From NCBI RefSeq assembly GCF_020886695.1, contig NZ_AP024485.1, forward strand, positions 3,291,001 to 3,355,000: a DNA stretch of 64,000 bases. Reading direction: 5' to 3'. Position numbers and translations under genes: made by a program. This document shows, one piece after another, positions 1 through 7,696 of the stretch (within the stretch, counting starts at the first letter, position 1; every line of letters starts with the position of its first letter). This DNA is from Pseudodesulfovibrio sediminis. Its GTDB lineage: Bacteria; Desulfobacterota; Desulfovibrionia; Desulfovibrionales; Desulfovibrionaceae. Below the pieces are notes generated by a model that worked only from the letters and a program-made list of their open reading frames with translations, was not told the DNA's origin and did not search any database.

Positions 1-162
1 CTGATAGATGTTGGAGATGGCCCGCATGAGCGTGGTCTTGCCCACGCCGTTGGAACCCAGCACGGCGACAACGCCGTTTTCCTCAACTGTCAGGTCGACG
101 CCGCGCAGGATCTGCTGGACGCCCATGCTTACTTCAAGATTATTGACTGCTAAAATTGGCAT
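1..162 (-). CDS. livF: Branched-chain amino acid ABC transporter ATPase LivF (partial, N-terminal part)
   Basis: Only the first 54 codons lie in the window; the rest runs off the left edge. The translated start (MPILAVNNLEV, then a Walker A region GSNGVGKTT) is that of the LivF ATPase, which with LivG powers uptake of leucine, isoleucine and valine through LivHM. It is the last visible gene of a livKHMGF operon. Its ATG overlaps the end of livG by 13 bp, so translation is probably coupled. The order K-H-M-G-F is the standard one, which supports the call despite the truncation. Confidence 0.9.
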   Translation of the reverse strand, partial: MPILAVNNLEVSMGVQQILRGVDLTVEENGVVAVLGSNGVGKTTLMRAISNIYQ

Positions 163-920
163 TCTTCGCCTCCAAGATAGGCCTCAAGGACCGCGGTGTC
201 CTGTTGAACCGCCGTCGGTGTGTCGTCGGCAATTTTTTTGCCAAGGGCCAGGACCATGACGCGGTGGCAGATGCCCATGACCAGCCCCATGTCGTGTTCC
301 ACCAGCAAAATGGGGAGCCCTTCCTTGTTCAGTTCACTGATGAACTCGGCCAGTTGTCCTGTCTCCTGCTCGTTCAGTCCGGCTGCGGGCTCATCGAGGA
401 TCAGGAGTTTCGGGTCAGTGGCCAGAGCGCGGGCGATCTCAAGATATTTCCGCTTGCCGTATGACAGGTTGGCGGCCAGTTCTCCTGCCAGGGAATCAAG
501 GCCCACTCGTGAGAGTATCTCCCAGGTCCGGGTGCTGATTTTCTGGTCCGTCTTGCAGCGGAACGGCCAGATGGCGCGCCGCATGGAGTGGCTCAGCGAG
601 CCAATAGCGCCTATGGAGACGTTATCGAAAACCGTCATGTTGGGCATGATGCGCAGGTTCTGGAACGTGCGGCCGATGCCGAGCTTGGCGACCTGATAAG
701 GCTTGATTCCCGTGATCGGTTTGCCCATGAATTTCACTTCGCCTTCACTGGGCGGATAGAATCCGGTCAGGCAGTTGAAGAAGGTGCTCTTGCCAGCGCC
801 GTTGGGACCGATGAGGCCGACCAATTCGCCTTGCTTCATGACCATATCGACATTGTCTACGGCTGTGAGTCCGCCGAACCGGCGGGTCAGCCCCTTTGTT
901 TCCATTATTACTTCGGACAT
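150..920 (-). CDS. livG: Branched-chain amino acid ABC transporter ATPase LivG
   Basis: Cytoplasmic ATPase (256 aa from the chosen start) of the LivFGHMK importer. Visible motifs are Walker A GPNGAGKST near residue 40, the signature LSYGKRKYLEIARAL, Walker B LLILDEP and the switch histidine in LVEHDMG. The length is normal for LivG. I chose the ATG at 920 because the livM stop and this start share a base (TAATG), a typical coupling arrangement. A GTG three codons upstream is also in frame. It sits between livM and livF. Confidence 0.95.
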   Translation of the reverse strand: MSEVIMETKGLTRRFGGLTAVDNVDMVMKQGELVGLIGPNGAGKSTFFNCLTGFYPPSEGEVKFMGKPITGIKPYQVAKLGIGRTFQNLRIMPNMTVFDNVSIGAIGSLSHSMRRAIWPFRCKTDQKISTRTWEILSRVGLDSLAGELAANLSYGKRKYLEIARALATDPKLLILDEPAAGLNEQETGQLAEFISELNKEGLPILLVEHDMGLVMGICHRVMVLALGKKIADDTPTAVQQDTAVLEAYLGGEECQF

Positions 921-1936
921 TATTTCCACCCCACCGACTGACGGCCACCCCAGGCCGCGTTGAATTGCTTGCGTGCCATGTCGATGGCCGAGACTTCACC
1001 GAAGATGCCTTTGGGGAGCAGCAGGATGGACAGGAACATGACCACACCCACGGCAACCATGCGCAGGTCGCCCAGTCCGCGGGCAACCTCGGGCAGCAGG
1101 ATGAGGAGCAGTGCCCCGAAGATGCCGCCGGGCAGGGAGCCCAGACCGCCGACAACGACCATGGCGAGGATCAGGATGGATTCGCTGAACTGGAAGCTGT
1201 CAGGGCTGATGTAGCCGATGCTGTGTGCCATGATGGCTCCGGCCAGTCCGGCAAAGAAGGTGCTGATTGCAAACGCCTGTATCTTGAGTTTGACCACGTT
1301 GATGCCCATGGCCTCGGCACATTGATCGTCCTCGCGCACGGAGCGAAGGGCGTTGCCGAAGTAGGAGTTGGTCAGACGCCAGATGATGTAAATTGAGATG
1401 CACGCCAGAACCGCAATTACGTAATATATGGAGAGCAGGCTGGTGAACTGATGACCGAAGATGGTGATCGGATCATATATCTGTACGCCCATGGGGCCGC
1501 GTGTGACCGGCACCCAGTTGAGCAGGGTGACATGGATGATCTCACCCACGCCGAGGGTGGCGACGGCAAAGTAGATGCTGATGAGTCGCATGGTGGGCAG
1601 GGCCACCAGTACGCCGCCGAGTCCGGCGACAATGCCGCCCAGAGGCAGCGTGACCACGAAAGGCAGGCCGAAGTTGGTAGCGAGCAGGGCGGCAGTGTAC
1701 GCGCCGATGCCGAAGAACGCGGCGTGGCCGAGGCACAGGAGCCCTGCCGTGCCGGTAATCAGGTTCATGCTGGCGGCCAGGATGCAGTAAATGAGCGCGG
1801 AGTTGGCCACCTGGGTATAATAACTCTTGCCAAGGACAGAGAGCGTGCCCGGTATCACTGCAAGGACAATCAGGAGCAGCCCTGCTGTCAGCAGTTTCGA
1901 GCGCAAGGGACTAGTGACGGGTTTGGTGTCGGTCAT
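920..1936 (-). CDS. livM: Branched-chain amino acid ABC permease LivM
   Basis: Inner-membrane permease (338 aa) pairing with LivH to form the transport channel. It is strongly hydrophobic, with about eight to ten predicted helices, and carries the LivM-type cytoplasmic loop ALRSVREDDQCAEAMGINV that docks the ATPases. The start MTDTKPV at 1936 is preceded by GAGG at proper spacing; a longer reading would run back into livH. The gap to livH is 16 bp, and the stop overlaps the livG start. Confidence 0.94.
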   Translation of the reverse strand: MTDTKPVTSPLRSKLLTAGLLLIVLAVIPGTLSVLGKSYYTQVANSALIYCILAASMNLITGTAGLLCLGHAAFFGIGAYTAALLATNFGLPFVVTLPLGGIVAGLGGVLVALPTMRLISIYFAVATLGVGEIIHVTLLNWVPVTRGPMGVQIYDPITIFGHQFTSLLSIYYVIAVLACISIYIIWRLTNSYFGNALRSVREDDQCAEAMGINVVKLKIQAFAISTFFAGLAGAIMAHSIGYISPDSFQFSESILILAMVVVGGLGSLPGGIFGALLLILLPEVARGLGDLRMVAVGVVMFLSILLLPKGIFGEVSAIDMARKQFNAAWGGRQSVGWK

Positions 1937-1952
1937 GTCTGGAGCCTCAGGG

Positions 1953-2864
1953 TTATACACGTTCTCTCCGGGCACCGAAGATGCCTTGCGGGAAGAAAAT
2001 CAGGGTTAAGATAAGAAAGGCGTATGCGACCATGTCGCTCCAGCCCTGGGCCATGAAGTCGGTCGCCAGTGCCTCGCATACTCCGAGGATCAGGGCGCAA
2101 ACCACTGCTCCGGGTATGCTGGACAGGCCGCCCATGACCATGGCCACGAACGCCTTGATGGACGGAGCGAATCCCATGGAAGGGAAGATGGCGCCGTAGT
2201 AGAGGCCGACCAGGATACCGGCCGCGCCACCCATCATGCTGCCCACCGCAAAGGTGGCGATGATGGTTCTGTCTACGGACAAACCGACATACTTGGCACC
2301 CAGCGGGTTGTTGGAGATGGCCCGGATGGAGAGGCCGATGCGCGTGCGGTACAGCACGTACTGCAACCCGCCGAGCATGAGAATGGATGACCCGAGAATC
2401 AGGAACTGCCCGTTGGAGAAAGACAGGGGGCCGACAGGAATGGGATCGTTCAGGAGATACTGCGTGGGGATGGACTGCATCTCCGCGCCGAAAAAGTACT
2501 GGATGAGTTCCTTGACGATGATCGAGACTGCCAGGGAGGAGAGCAGGGTCGCTTCACGCATGGCTCTCGATTTGAGCGAGGCCTCATCCTGAAACCGTCT
2601 GAAAGGTTTGAAGGCCAGTCGTTCAAGAACAATACCAGCCAGACCGCCAGCGGCCAGGGCTGCAATGATTACTAATGCCAGAGGCCAGTTCAGCGCAGTA
2701 ATACACACCAGGCCGCCGAAAGCACCGATGGTGTACATTTCGCCGTGTGCGAAGTTGACAACGTTAAGCACGCCGAAGATGAGCGTGAAGCCGATGGCTA
2801 TGAGCGCGTAGATCATGCCTGCGCTCAGGCCATTGATGATTTGCATCAGATAATACGTGTCCAT
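1953..2864 (-). CDS. livH: Branched-chain amino acid ABC permease LivH
   Basis: Inner-membrane permease (303 aa) of the Liv system. It opens with the family-typical NGLSAGMIYALIAIGFTLIFG and contains the loop RAISNNPLGAKYVGLSVD that contacts LivG/F. It has about eight hydrophobic segments and the usual length. It follows livK after a 69-bp gap holding a strong hairpin, an arrangement that commonly lets the binding protein be made in excess over the membrane parts. Confidence 0.95.
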   Translation of the reverse strand: MDTYYLMQIINGLSAGMIYALIAIGFTLIFGVLNVVNFAHGEMYTIGAFGGLVCITALNWPLALVIIAALAAGGLAGIVLERLAFKPFRRFQDEASLKSRAMREATLLSSLAVSIIVKELIQYFFGAEMQSIPTQYLLNDPIPVGPLSFSNGQFLILGSSILMLGGLQYVLYRTRIGLSIRAISNNPLGAKYVGLSVDRTIIATFAVGSMMGGAAGILVGLYYGAIFPSMGFAPSIKAFVAMVMGGLSSIPGAVVCALILGVCEALATDFMAQGWSDMVAYAFLILTLIFFPQGIFGARRERV

Positions 2865-2886
2865 TGAAAGACTGTCCTATGTTTGT

Positions 2887-2910
2887 CGGCGGGGTCTTGC
2901 GACCCCGCCG
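2887..2910 (-). terminator. Intercistronic hairpin between livK and livH
   Basis: A perfect 10-bp stem (CGGCGGGGTC, loop TTGC, GACCCCGCCG) lies between the binding-protein gene and the permease genes. No U-run follows it on the minus strand, so it is more likely an mRNA 3'-end stabiliser or partial attenuator than a full terminator. Similar hairpins behind binding-protein genes raise their transcript level. Confidence 0.6.
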
Positions 2911-2933
2911 GGAGTAGCGATGATTGCGTTTTC

Positions 2934-4052
2934 TTATTTTACGAGCTTGAAAGCGCCGTTTTCGACCGTCATCCGAGCCAGTCCCTTGACCGGTTCACGG
3001 GTTTCGGGATCGAAGGATGTGGCACCGGTCACACCGGGGTAGTCGGTGGTGGCGGCAAGGGCGTCACGCAGGGATTCACGGGTGACGTCCGTGCCGACCT
3101 TGGCGATGGCGTCCAGCATGATGCCTACGGCGTCGTATGCCTGTGCGGTGAACATGTTGGGATCAGCGTTGAACTGCTTCTTGTACTCGGTCACGAACTC
3201 TACAACATGGGGTTCCGGGCTGTCCGGCATGAAGGTGGTGGAGAGCATGAGGCCGTTGGCGGCTTCGCCGGCCAGTTCAACGAGCTTGGGAGAGTACAGG
3301 GAGGACGTTCCGAAGGTGGTGATGTCGATTCCGAGCTGCCTGCGCTGCTGGAGGATCATGGCGCCTTCTTCGTACATCATACAGAGGTAGATGGCTTCGG
3401 GCTTGTCACGGCTGACCTTGGTCAGGATGGAGCGGAAGTCACGGTTGCCGGGGTTGAAGTATTCGACGGCAGTGATTTCGCCGCCCAGATTCTTGATGGC
3501 GGTTTCGAAATTCTCGGCTGCGGAGATGCCCCAGTCGTTCTGGATGGCAACGATGGCGAACTTCTTGTAGCCCAGGCTTTCAGCCCATTTGGCGACAAAG
3601 GGACCCTCGAAGGCCTGGGTGGTGATGTTGCGGAACTGGTATTTACCGACTTTGGTGAAGTCGGGGTGAGAAGCCGTCTGCGAGAGCTGCGGCATACCTT
3701 CCATGGCGTAAACACGACCGGCGGCCATGGACACGGTGGAGGTGAAGTCGCCCAGAACACCGACAATCTGTTCATTATCGACAAATTTGCGAGCGATGTT
3801 GATGGCTTCTTTGGGATCGGACTTGGAGTCTTCAAAAAGGATATCTACAGTCGCACCCTTGAGCTTGCCGGACTTGTTGAAGCGTTCAAGCTGCAGGGTT
3901 GCTGCGTTGCGGAAACCTTCGCCGTACTGGGCGTGGCTTCCGGTCAGGGGCAGTGAGTAGCCCAGCATAATGGTTTTTTCGGCCTGAGCGGGCGCAGCTA
4001 CAAGCATGACGGCCATGGCAACGAGCGCTAAAAGCATGTTCTTTACGTTCAC
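2934..4052 (-). CDS. livK: Branched-chain amino acid ABC transporter substrate-binding protein LivK
   Basis: Periplasmic binding protein (372 aa) that delivers branched-chain amino acids to LivHM. Residues 1-24 form a signal peptide (MNVKNMLLALVAMAVM..., cleavage after AQA). The mature protein has the Peripla_BP_6 fold signature YSLPLTGSHAQYGEGFRNAA and the hinge and pocket motifs of this family. It is the first gene of the liv operon and lies about 100 bp downstream of a sigma-54-like promoter. The exact amino acid bound cannot be read from sequence; amides or other amino acids are possible. Confidence 0.93.
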   Translation of the reverse strand: MNVKNMLLALVAMAVMLVAAPAQAEKTIMLGYSLPLTGSHAQYGEGFRNAATLQLERFNKSGKLKGATVDILFEDSKSDPKEAINIARKFVDNEQIVGVLGDFTSTVSMAAGRVYAMEGMPQLSQTASHPDFTKVGKYQFRNITTQAFEGPFVAKWAESLGYKKFAIVAIQNDWGISAAENFETAIKNLGGEITAVEYFNPGNRDFRSILTKVSRDKPEAIYLCMMYEEGAMILQQRRQLGIDITTFGTSSLYSPKLVELAGEAANGLMLSTTFMPDSPEPHVVEFVTEYKKQFNADPNMFTAQAYDAVGIMLDAIAKVGTDVTRESLRDALAATTDYPGVTGATSFDPETREPVKGLARMTVENGAFKLVK

Positions 4053-4168
4053 TTGTTCCTCCAGTGGTTTGAGGTTTCAGATGGAGAGTTTTCCGGGTAG
4101 CCCCAGAACAGTCTAGAGGGGCTCCCCCGCAACTGGTGTGCTCTTCCATGGTTCCTGAGGTGGGGTTT

Positions 4169-4184
4169 AGCAATCCGCATGCCA
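4169..4184 (-). promoter_or_regulatory. Sigma-54 (RpoN) -24/-12 promoter of the liv operon
   Basis: On the minus strand the sequence reads TGGCATGCGGATTGCT. This matches the consensus TGGCAY-N5-TTGCW with exactly 10 bp between the GG and GC doublets. The predicted transcription start is near 4157, about 105 bp before the livK ATG. It is the only clear full match found around gene starts in this window. Use would require a sigma-54 activator. Confidence 0.75.
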
Positions 4185-4420
4185 CAATAGGCAGTCAGAG
4201 TGAGTGACATCAATAATGGTAATTGTGAGAATGGTAAAGATCGAAGAGGGTGGGGGGATGCGAGGATTGTGGATAGTTGTGCGAAAATGTATATTTCGGC
4301 GGTAAGACGACAGGGCGGCGAGCAGTTGTTTTACAATTCTGTGAATTTATCAACTTCTCTTAGGAATTCTCGTTTTTCGGTGCGAATTTCGCAGTTTTTG
4401 TGAGAATTGTTGAAAAATGT

Positions 4421-4461
4421 GCGTGGGAGTCGCACCGAAGAGAACGGTGTGACTCCCACGC
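4421..4461 (-). terminator. Rho-independent terminator of the ATC-hydrolase-like gene
   Basis: A 17-bp stem (GCGTGGGAGTCGCACCG, seven-base loop, CGGTGTGACTCCCACGC, one wobble pair) lies just after the stop codon. On the minus strand it is followed within five bases by a run of five T. Confidence 0.85.
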
Positions 4462-4474
4462 AGAGATACAGAGA

Positions 4475-4954
4475 TTATTTTGTGCGGACTTTCAGGTAGC
4501 ATTTATCTTTGCTGCCTTCAGGGAGTGCAGTCATCTCAAAGTGGAAGCCAGCACCCTGGAAAGTTCCATAGTCAATGATTCCAGCCACTTCACACATGTC
4601 TGCACACTCTTCGTCAGACAGGCCCATCTTGATCCAGGAGTTTTTCAGGGGGCAGTTTTCGAATTCGATGTCGAGGCCGCCTTCGTCACAGCGGGTGACA
4701 GTGGGGGCGAACATTTTGCTTTCGTCGGGAATACCGCCAAGAAATGCGTCACGCAGGCCCTTGAAGTCGCCGGGGGCGAACTGCTTGAAGGCTTCACCGA
4801 TCTGCTCTCCACGCTTGTAAATACCGCGTTTCATGACTTCTTTGGCTTTTTCCTTGCCAAATTCATCGACCATTGCATCGAAGATCAGCTTGTAGATAAT
4901 GCCCCGGTTTTCATTGGCGGAATAGAGTTCTTCGCGCAATTTTGCTTCATTCAT
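4475..4954 (-). CDS. L-2-amino-thiazoline-4-carboxylate hydrolase-like protein
   Basis: A 159-residue soluble protein resembling the ATC_hydrolase family (the AtcB/AtcC type, which opens the aminothiazoline ring on the way to L-cysteine). Visible pointers are the N-terminal NRGIIYKLIFDAMVDEFG, a central FENCPLKNSWIKMGLSDEEC segment with two cysteines, and a C-terminal MCEVAGIIDYG. The family call is by recognition of pattern, not by search. A good SD (AAGGAG) precedes the ATG. It is divergent from the cysteine desulfidase gene, sharing a 196-bp regulatory gap, which fits a role in sulfur amino acid breakdown. Many family members are uncharacterised, so the actual substrate may differ. Confidence 0.65.
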   Translation of the reverse strand: MNEAKLREELYSANENRGIIYKLIFDAMVDEFGKEKAKEVMKRGIYKRGEQIGEAFKQFAPGDFKGLRDAFLGGIPDESKMFAPTVTRCDEGGLDIEFENCPLKNSWIKMGLSDEECADMCEVAGIIDYGTFQGAGFHFEMTALPEGSKDKCYLKVRTK

Positions 4955-5150
4955 TGTGTAATACTCCTTGAGTTGCCGACGTTTTTTGAGTCGGTCGTGG
5001 TTTTATAGTGTGTATTCCCTTGCATGAGATGTACCGGCGGGAATCTGTGCCGCCTTGGCATCATACTTGATAGTGGGGGGGCAGACAAGATGAGTAGTCA
5101 AACCTATTCCGCGGATCAAAGACCGGTCCGCGCATACGAAAAGGATACAC

Positions 5151-6473
5151 ATGGACCTGCATGCTTTCTTTGATAATGAAGTAAAGCCCGCTCTGGGCTG
5201 TACCGAACCCGGAGCCGTCGCTTATGCCGCCAGTGCCGGCGCGAGCTATCTTGCCGGACCGCCGAGGCATATACATTTACGCCTGTCCGCCAATATCTAT
5301 AAGAATGGTCAATCAGTCGGTATTCCCGGCGCGCCCGGCCTCAAGGGAAATTTGTTGGCCGCAGCCCTCGGTGCTCTGGGGGGCAACCCGGACAAAGGGC
5401 TTCAGTCCCTTGAGAATATTGACGAGGACTGCATCGCCAAGGCGATTGAAATGCTTGAGAACGGGAGCCTGACACAGGAAGTGGTGCACGATGCCCCCAA
5501 CGTCTATGCCGAGGTGGAAATGCTTCGGCAGGGCGAGAGCGTCACTGCCGTGGTCGCGTATGCTCACGACCAGTTGGTGGAAGTCAGCCACAACAAGAAG
5601 ACTGTTTTCGAAGGCAAGGAAAGCGAGGGCGGCTCCGGTCGTCTGCCTGCCTATCTTGCAGAGCTGTTGCGAACGGACTTTGCAGGCTTGTGGGACCTTG
5701 CCGGAGAAATTGACGATGAGAATGAGAAATTTCTCCTGAAAGGTGCAGAAATGAACCTTCAGGTGGCGAAAGAGGGGTTGGATCGGCCCTGGGGGCTGGG
5801 TTCCGGCTTTGTTACGGCTGAAAAGGCGAGCGCAGACGATCTGGCCAGCATGATCCGTGCTTGGTCCGCTGCCGCAGCCGATGTTCGCATGGACGGTGGC
5901 CGCTGGCCTGTCATGAGCAGCGCAGGCAGTGGCAACCACGGCCTTACCGCGATCATTCCTCCTGCAATGGCGGCGCGATTCTGGAAGCGCACAGACCGCG
6001 AGCTGGCCGAAGCGCTGGCATTGTCGCATCTGGTCACCGGAGCCATCAAGGCCAAGACAGGCCGCCTGACCCCGGTTTGCGGGTGTTCCGTTGCTGCCGG
6101 AGCCGGAGCCGCTGCCGCGTTGACGCGACTGGCAAAGGGGACCGCTGTGCAGGCCGAACAGGCCGCTGCCTATGTTTTGTCCTCGGTTCTGGGCATGATC
6201 TGCGATGGTGCCAAATCAACCTGCGCCCTGAAGGTCGGCACCGCTGCAAGCGAAGCCTATCAGGGCATGCTGCTGGCCACCAGCGGTGTGCTGATGAATT
6301 CACCGCAGGGTGTGATCGGCCCCGACTTCATGGCCAACACCGTTGCCGTGGGCGAATTGTCCGGTGTGGGTTTTGCCGCCGTGGACGCCGTTATCTTGCG
6401 CCTGCTGGATCATCAGTCCTGCTGTGCTCCACAGAATTCCAAGATTCCCAGTGAACTGGGTGAAGAGAAATAA
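5151..6473 (+). CDS. L-cysteine desulfidase / UPF0597 family (serine dehydratase alpha-like)
   Basis: A 440-residue cytoplasmic enzyme of the CdsB/YhaM family, iron-sulfur enzymes that split L-cysteine to H2S, ammonia and pyruvate by way of 2-aminoacrylate. Family hallmarks are the N-terminal EVKPALGCTEPGAVAYA, the glycine-rich AGSGNHGLTAIIPP, and the cysteine motifs CGC (about residues 309-311) and CDGAKSTC (about 351-358) that should carry the [4Fe-4S] cluster. The length is normal. The next gene, ridA, lies 33 bp downstream, and RidA acts on exactly the enamine this reaction releases. A related substrate such as serine cannot be excluded. Confidence 0.85.
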   Translation: MDLHAFFDNEVKPALGCTEPGAVAYAASAGASYLAGPPRHIHLRLSANIYKNGQSVGIPGAPGLKGNLLAAALGALGGNPDKGLQSLENIDEDCIAKAIEMLENGSLTQEVVHDAPNVYAEVEMLRQGESVTAVVAYAHDQLVEVSHNKKTVFEGKESEGGSGRLPAYLAELLRTDFAGLWDLAGEIDDENEKFLLKGAEMNLQVAKEGLDRPWGLGSGFVTAEKASADDLASMIRAWSAAAADVRMDGGRWPVMSSAGSGNHGLTAIIPPAMAARFWKRTDRELAEALALSHLVTGAIKAKTGRLTPVCGCSVAAGAGAAAALTRLAKGTAVQAEQAAAYVLSSVLGMICDGAKSTCALKVGTAASEAYQGMLLATSGVLMNSPQGVIGPDFMANTVAVGELSGVGFAAVDAVILRLLDHQSCCAPQNSKIPSELGEEK

Positions 6474-6506
6474 CAACATCGTAATCGCATCGAAGGAGAT
6501 ACGAAC

Positions 6507-6890
6507 ATGAGTGAATTGACGTTTATTGCTACTGATAAAGCCCCGGCTGCAGTCGGTCCCTACTCCCAGGCAGTCGCTGCCGGCGGTATGCTGTACGTCA
6601 GCGGTCAGCTCGGGCTGGACCCCGCGACCATGACCCTGGCCGAAGGATTCACCGCACAGGCCGAGCAGGCCATGCGCAACCTGGGTGCCATCCTTGATGA
6701 GGCCGGGTGCGCTGTCACGGATATCGTCAGCGTTGATGTCTTTCTGGTGGATATGGACGAATTCAAGACCCTCAATGGCATTTACGCGGAGTTCATGGGT
6801 GAGCACAAACCTGCGCGTGCGGCTATTCAGGTTGCGGCCCTGCCTCTGGGTGGTCTCGTCGAGATCAAGTGCGTGGTTCGCTGCTCCTGA
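6507..6890 (+). CDS. ridA: Enamine/imine deaminase RidA
   Basis: A 127-residue trimeric YjgF/YER057c/UK114 family protein that hydrolyses reactive 2-aminoacrylate and related imines to keto acids and ammonia. Visible are AVGPYSQAV, the conserved GQLGLDP strand, the catalytic arginine in PARAAIQVAALPLGGLVEIKCV, and the usual length. SD AAGGAG lies seven bases upstream. It shares an operon with the cysteine desulfidase, whose intermediate is its known substrate, and is followed by a strong terminator. Confidence 0.95.
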   Translation: MSELTFIATDKAPAAVGPYSQAVAAGGMLYVSGQLGLDPATMTLAEGFTAQAEQAMRNLGAILDEAGCAVTDIVSVDVFLVDMDEFKTLNGIYAEFMGEHKPARAAIQVAALPLGGLVEIKCVVRCS

Positions 6891-6956
6891 TCCGTTTTCG
6901 GCCATTGTGATGTGTCCTTGCTCACAACGGCCTTAGCTCCCTTATGTTGAGAGAAA

Positions 6957-6995
6957 CAAGCAGGCCTGTCGGATGTCGGCGGGCCTGCTTTCTTT
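6957..6995 (+). terminator. Terminator after ridA
   Basis: Stem AAGCAGGCCTG ... CGGGCCTGCTT followed by TCTTT, 67 bp beyond the ridA stop. It ends the cysteine desulfidase-ridA operon. Confidence 0.85.
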
Positions 6996-7086
6996 GGTTT
7001 GTAGGGGGAGGGTATGGGGTCGCAGTTCATTGTCGAGAACGCAGTCAGCTGCGATCGGCAGTGTCGGAAATTAAATTTTATATTGC

Positions 7087-7114
7087 TTGACTTCTCTCCC
7101 GAGAGGCCTATTGT
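7087..7114 (+). promoter_or_regulatory. Sigma-70 promoter upstream of the RRM gene leader
   Basis: TTGACT at 7087-7092, a 16-bp spacer, and TATTGT at 7109-7114. The spacer contains an inverted repeat CTCTC-CC-GAGAG that could be an operator. The predicted start is near 7121, which gives a transcript of about 110 nt up to the hairpin at 7196-7233. Confidence 0.6.
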
Positions 7115-7195
7115 CCACGAATAACACCAGCTGCTCCCGTGAAGGCGCGGTCAAACTGTGACTCATGCTGGTTGTGATTACTACAAGTTTATTCA

Positions 7196-7233
7196 GGAGC
7201 CGTGTACGCATCTTGTACACGGCTCCTTTTTAT
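7196..7233 (+). terminator. Terminator-like hairpin in the leader of the RRM gene
   Basis: A perfect 12-bp stem (GGAGCCGTGTAC, loop GCATCTT, GTACACGGCTCC) followed by TTTTTATTT. It lies 47 bp before the RRM gene start and about 75 bp after the predicted transcription start. It is therefore either the end of a small RNA or an attenuator for the downstream gene. Confidence 0.8.
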
Positions 7234-7279
7234 TTGGTGCACGGGCACCATATCATTATCACTTTTTAGGAGAATTTGA

Positions 7280-7543
7280 ATGTCTAAGAATCTTTATGTT
7301 GGCAATTTGTCATGGAGCACTACTGAAGACGAAGTACGTGACGCTTTTGGCTCGTACGGCGAAGTCGTTTCCGTTAAACTTATCGAAGATCGTGAGACTG
7401 GTCGTCCGCGTGGTTTCGGTTTTGTTGAGATGGACGATGCCGGTGCTCGTGAAGCGATTGCCAACCTGGACGGCAAAGACTTCGGTGGCCGTAATATCAA
7501 GGTCAACGAAGCCAAAGCTCGTGAAGAACGCCCCCGCTGGTAG
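7280..7543 (+). CDS. Small RNA-binding protein, single RRM domain
   Basis: An 87-residue protein made of a single RNA recognition motif. RNP2 is LYVGNL (residues 5-10) and RNP1 is RGFGFVEM (near residue 45); these carry the aromatic residues that stack on RNA bases. A short basic tail follows. Such small RRM proteins occur in cyanobacteria and deltaproteobacteria, often as cold- or stress-linked, abundant proteins. SD AGGAG lies eight bases upstream. Codon use is strongly biased (CGT, GAC, GGT), suggesting high expression. It has its own terminator and a leader with a terminator-like hairpin, so it may be autoregulated. Confidence 0.93.
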   Translation: MSKNLYVGNLSWSTTEDEVRDAFGSYGEVVSVKLIEDRETGRPRGFGFVEMDDAGAREAIANLDGKDFGGRNIKVNEAKAREERPRW

Positions 7544-7574
7544 TTTTTACGGCTAAGCCTTAATACGGCATTAC

Positions 7575-7609
7575 GCGCCTGTCTCTTCGGAGGCAGGCGC
7601 TTTTTTTTT
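7575..7609 (+). terminator. Terminator of the RRM gene
   Basis: Stem GCGCCTGTCTC / GAGGCAGGCGC capped by a TTCG tetraloop and followed by nine T: a textbook strong intrinsic terminator. Confidence 0.95.
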
Positions 7610-7636
7610 ATCGAAAAGATGGGTGGAGATCAGATG

Positions 7637-7672
7637 AAAAAAGGGCTTCCGATACTGATATCGGAAGCCCTT
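7637..7672 (-). terminator. Terminator of nhaB
   Basis: A perfect 14-bp stem AAGGGCTTCCGATA / TATCGGAAGCCCTT with loop CTGA. The adjacent A-run at 7637-7642 gives a U-run on the minus strand, 25 bp past the nhaB stop. Confidence 0.9.
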
Positions 7673-7696
7673 GCAGGTCTGTATGGCGATGTACTT

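Larger units (their letters stand above)
4053..4474. other. Gene-free stretch between livK and the ATC-hydrolase gene
   Basis: The right part holds the terminator of the neighbouring gene (4421-4461) and the left part the liv promoter. Between them, at 4365-4408, lies a nested inverted repeat: outer arms AATTCTC (4365-4371) and GAGAATT (4402-4408), inner TGCGAA-T-TTCGCA (4381-4393). No convincing open reading frame or RNA gene was seen. Confidence 0.6.
6891..7279. other. Gene-free region between ridA and the RRM gene
   Basis: It contains the ridA terminator, a sigma-70 promoter (7087-7114), and a leader or small RNA of about 110 nt ending in a strong intrinsic-terminator hairpin (7196-7233). 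An AGGAG ribosome site sits just before the RRM start. No protein gene is supported. Confidence 0.6.

Noticed and set aside
5056..5071. Sigma-54-like TGGCATCATACTTGAT upstream of the cysteine desulfidase gene
   Set aside because: The -24 element and spacing fit, but the -12 GC is GA, so the match is incomplete; not counted as a promoter.
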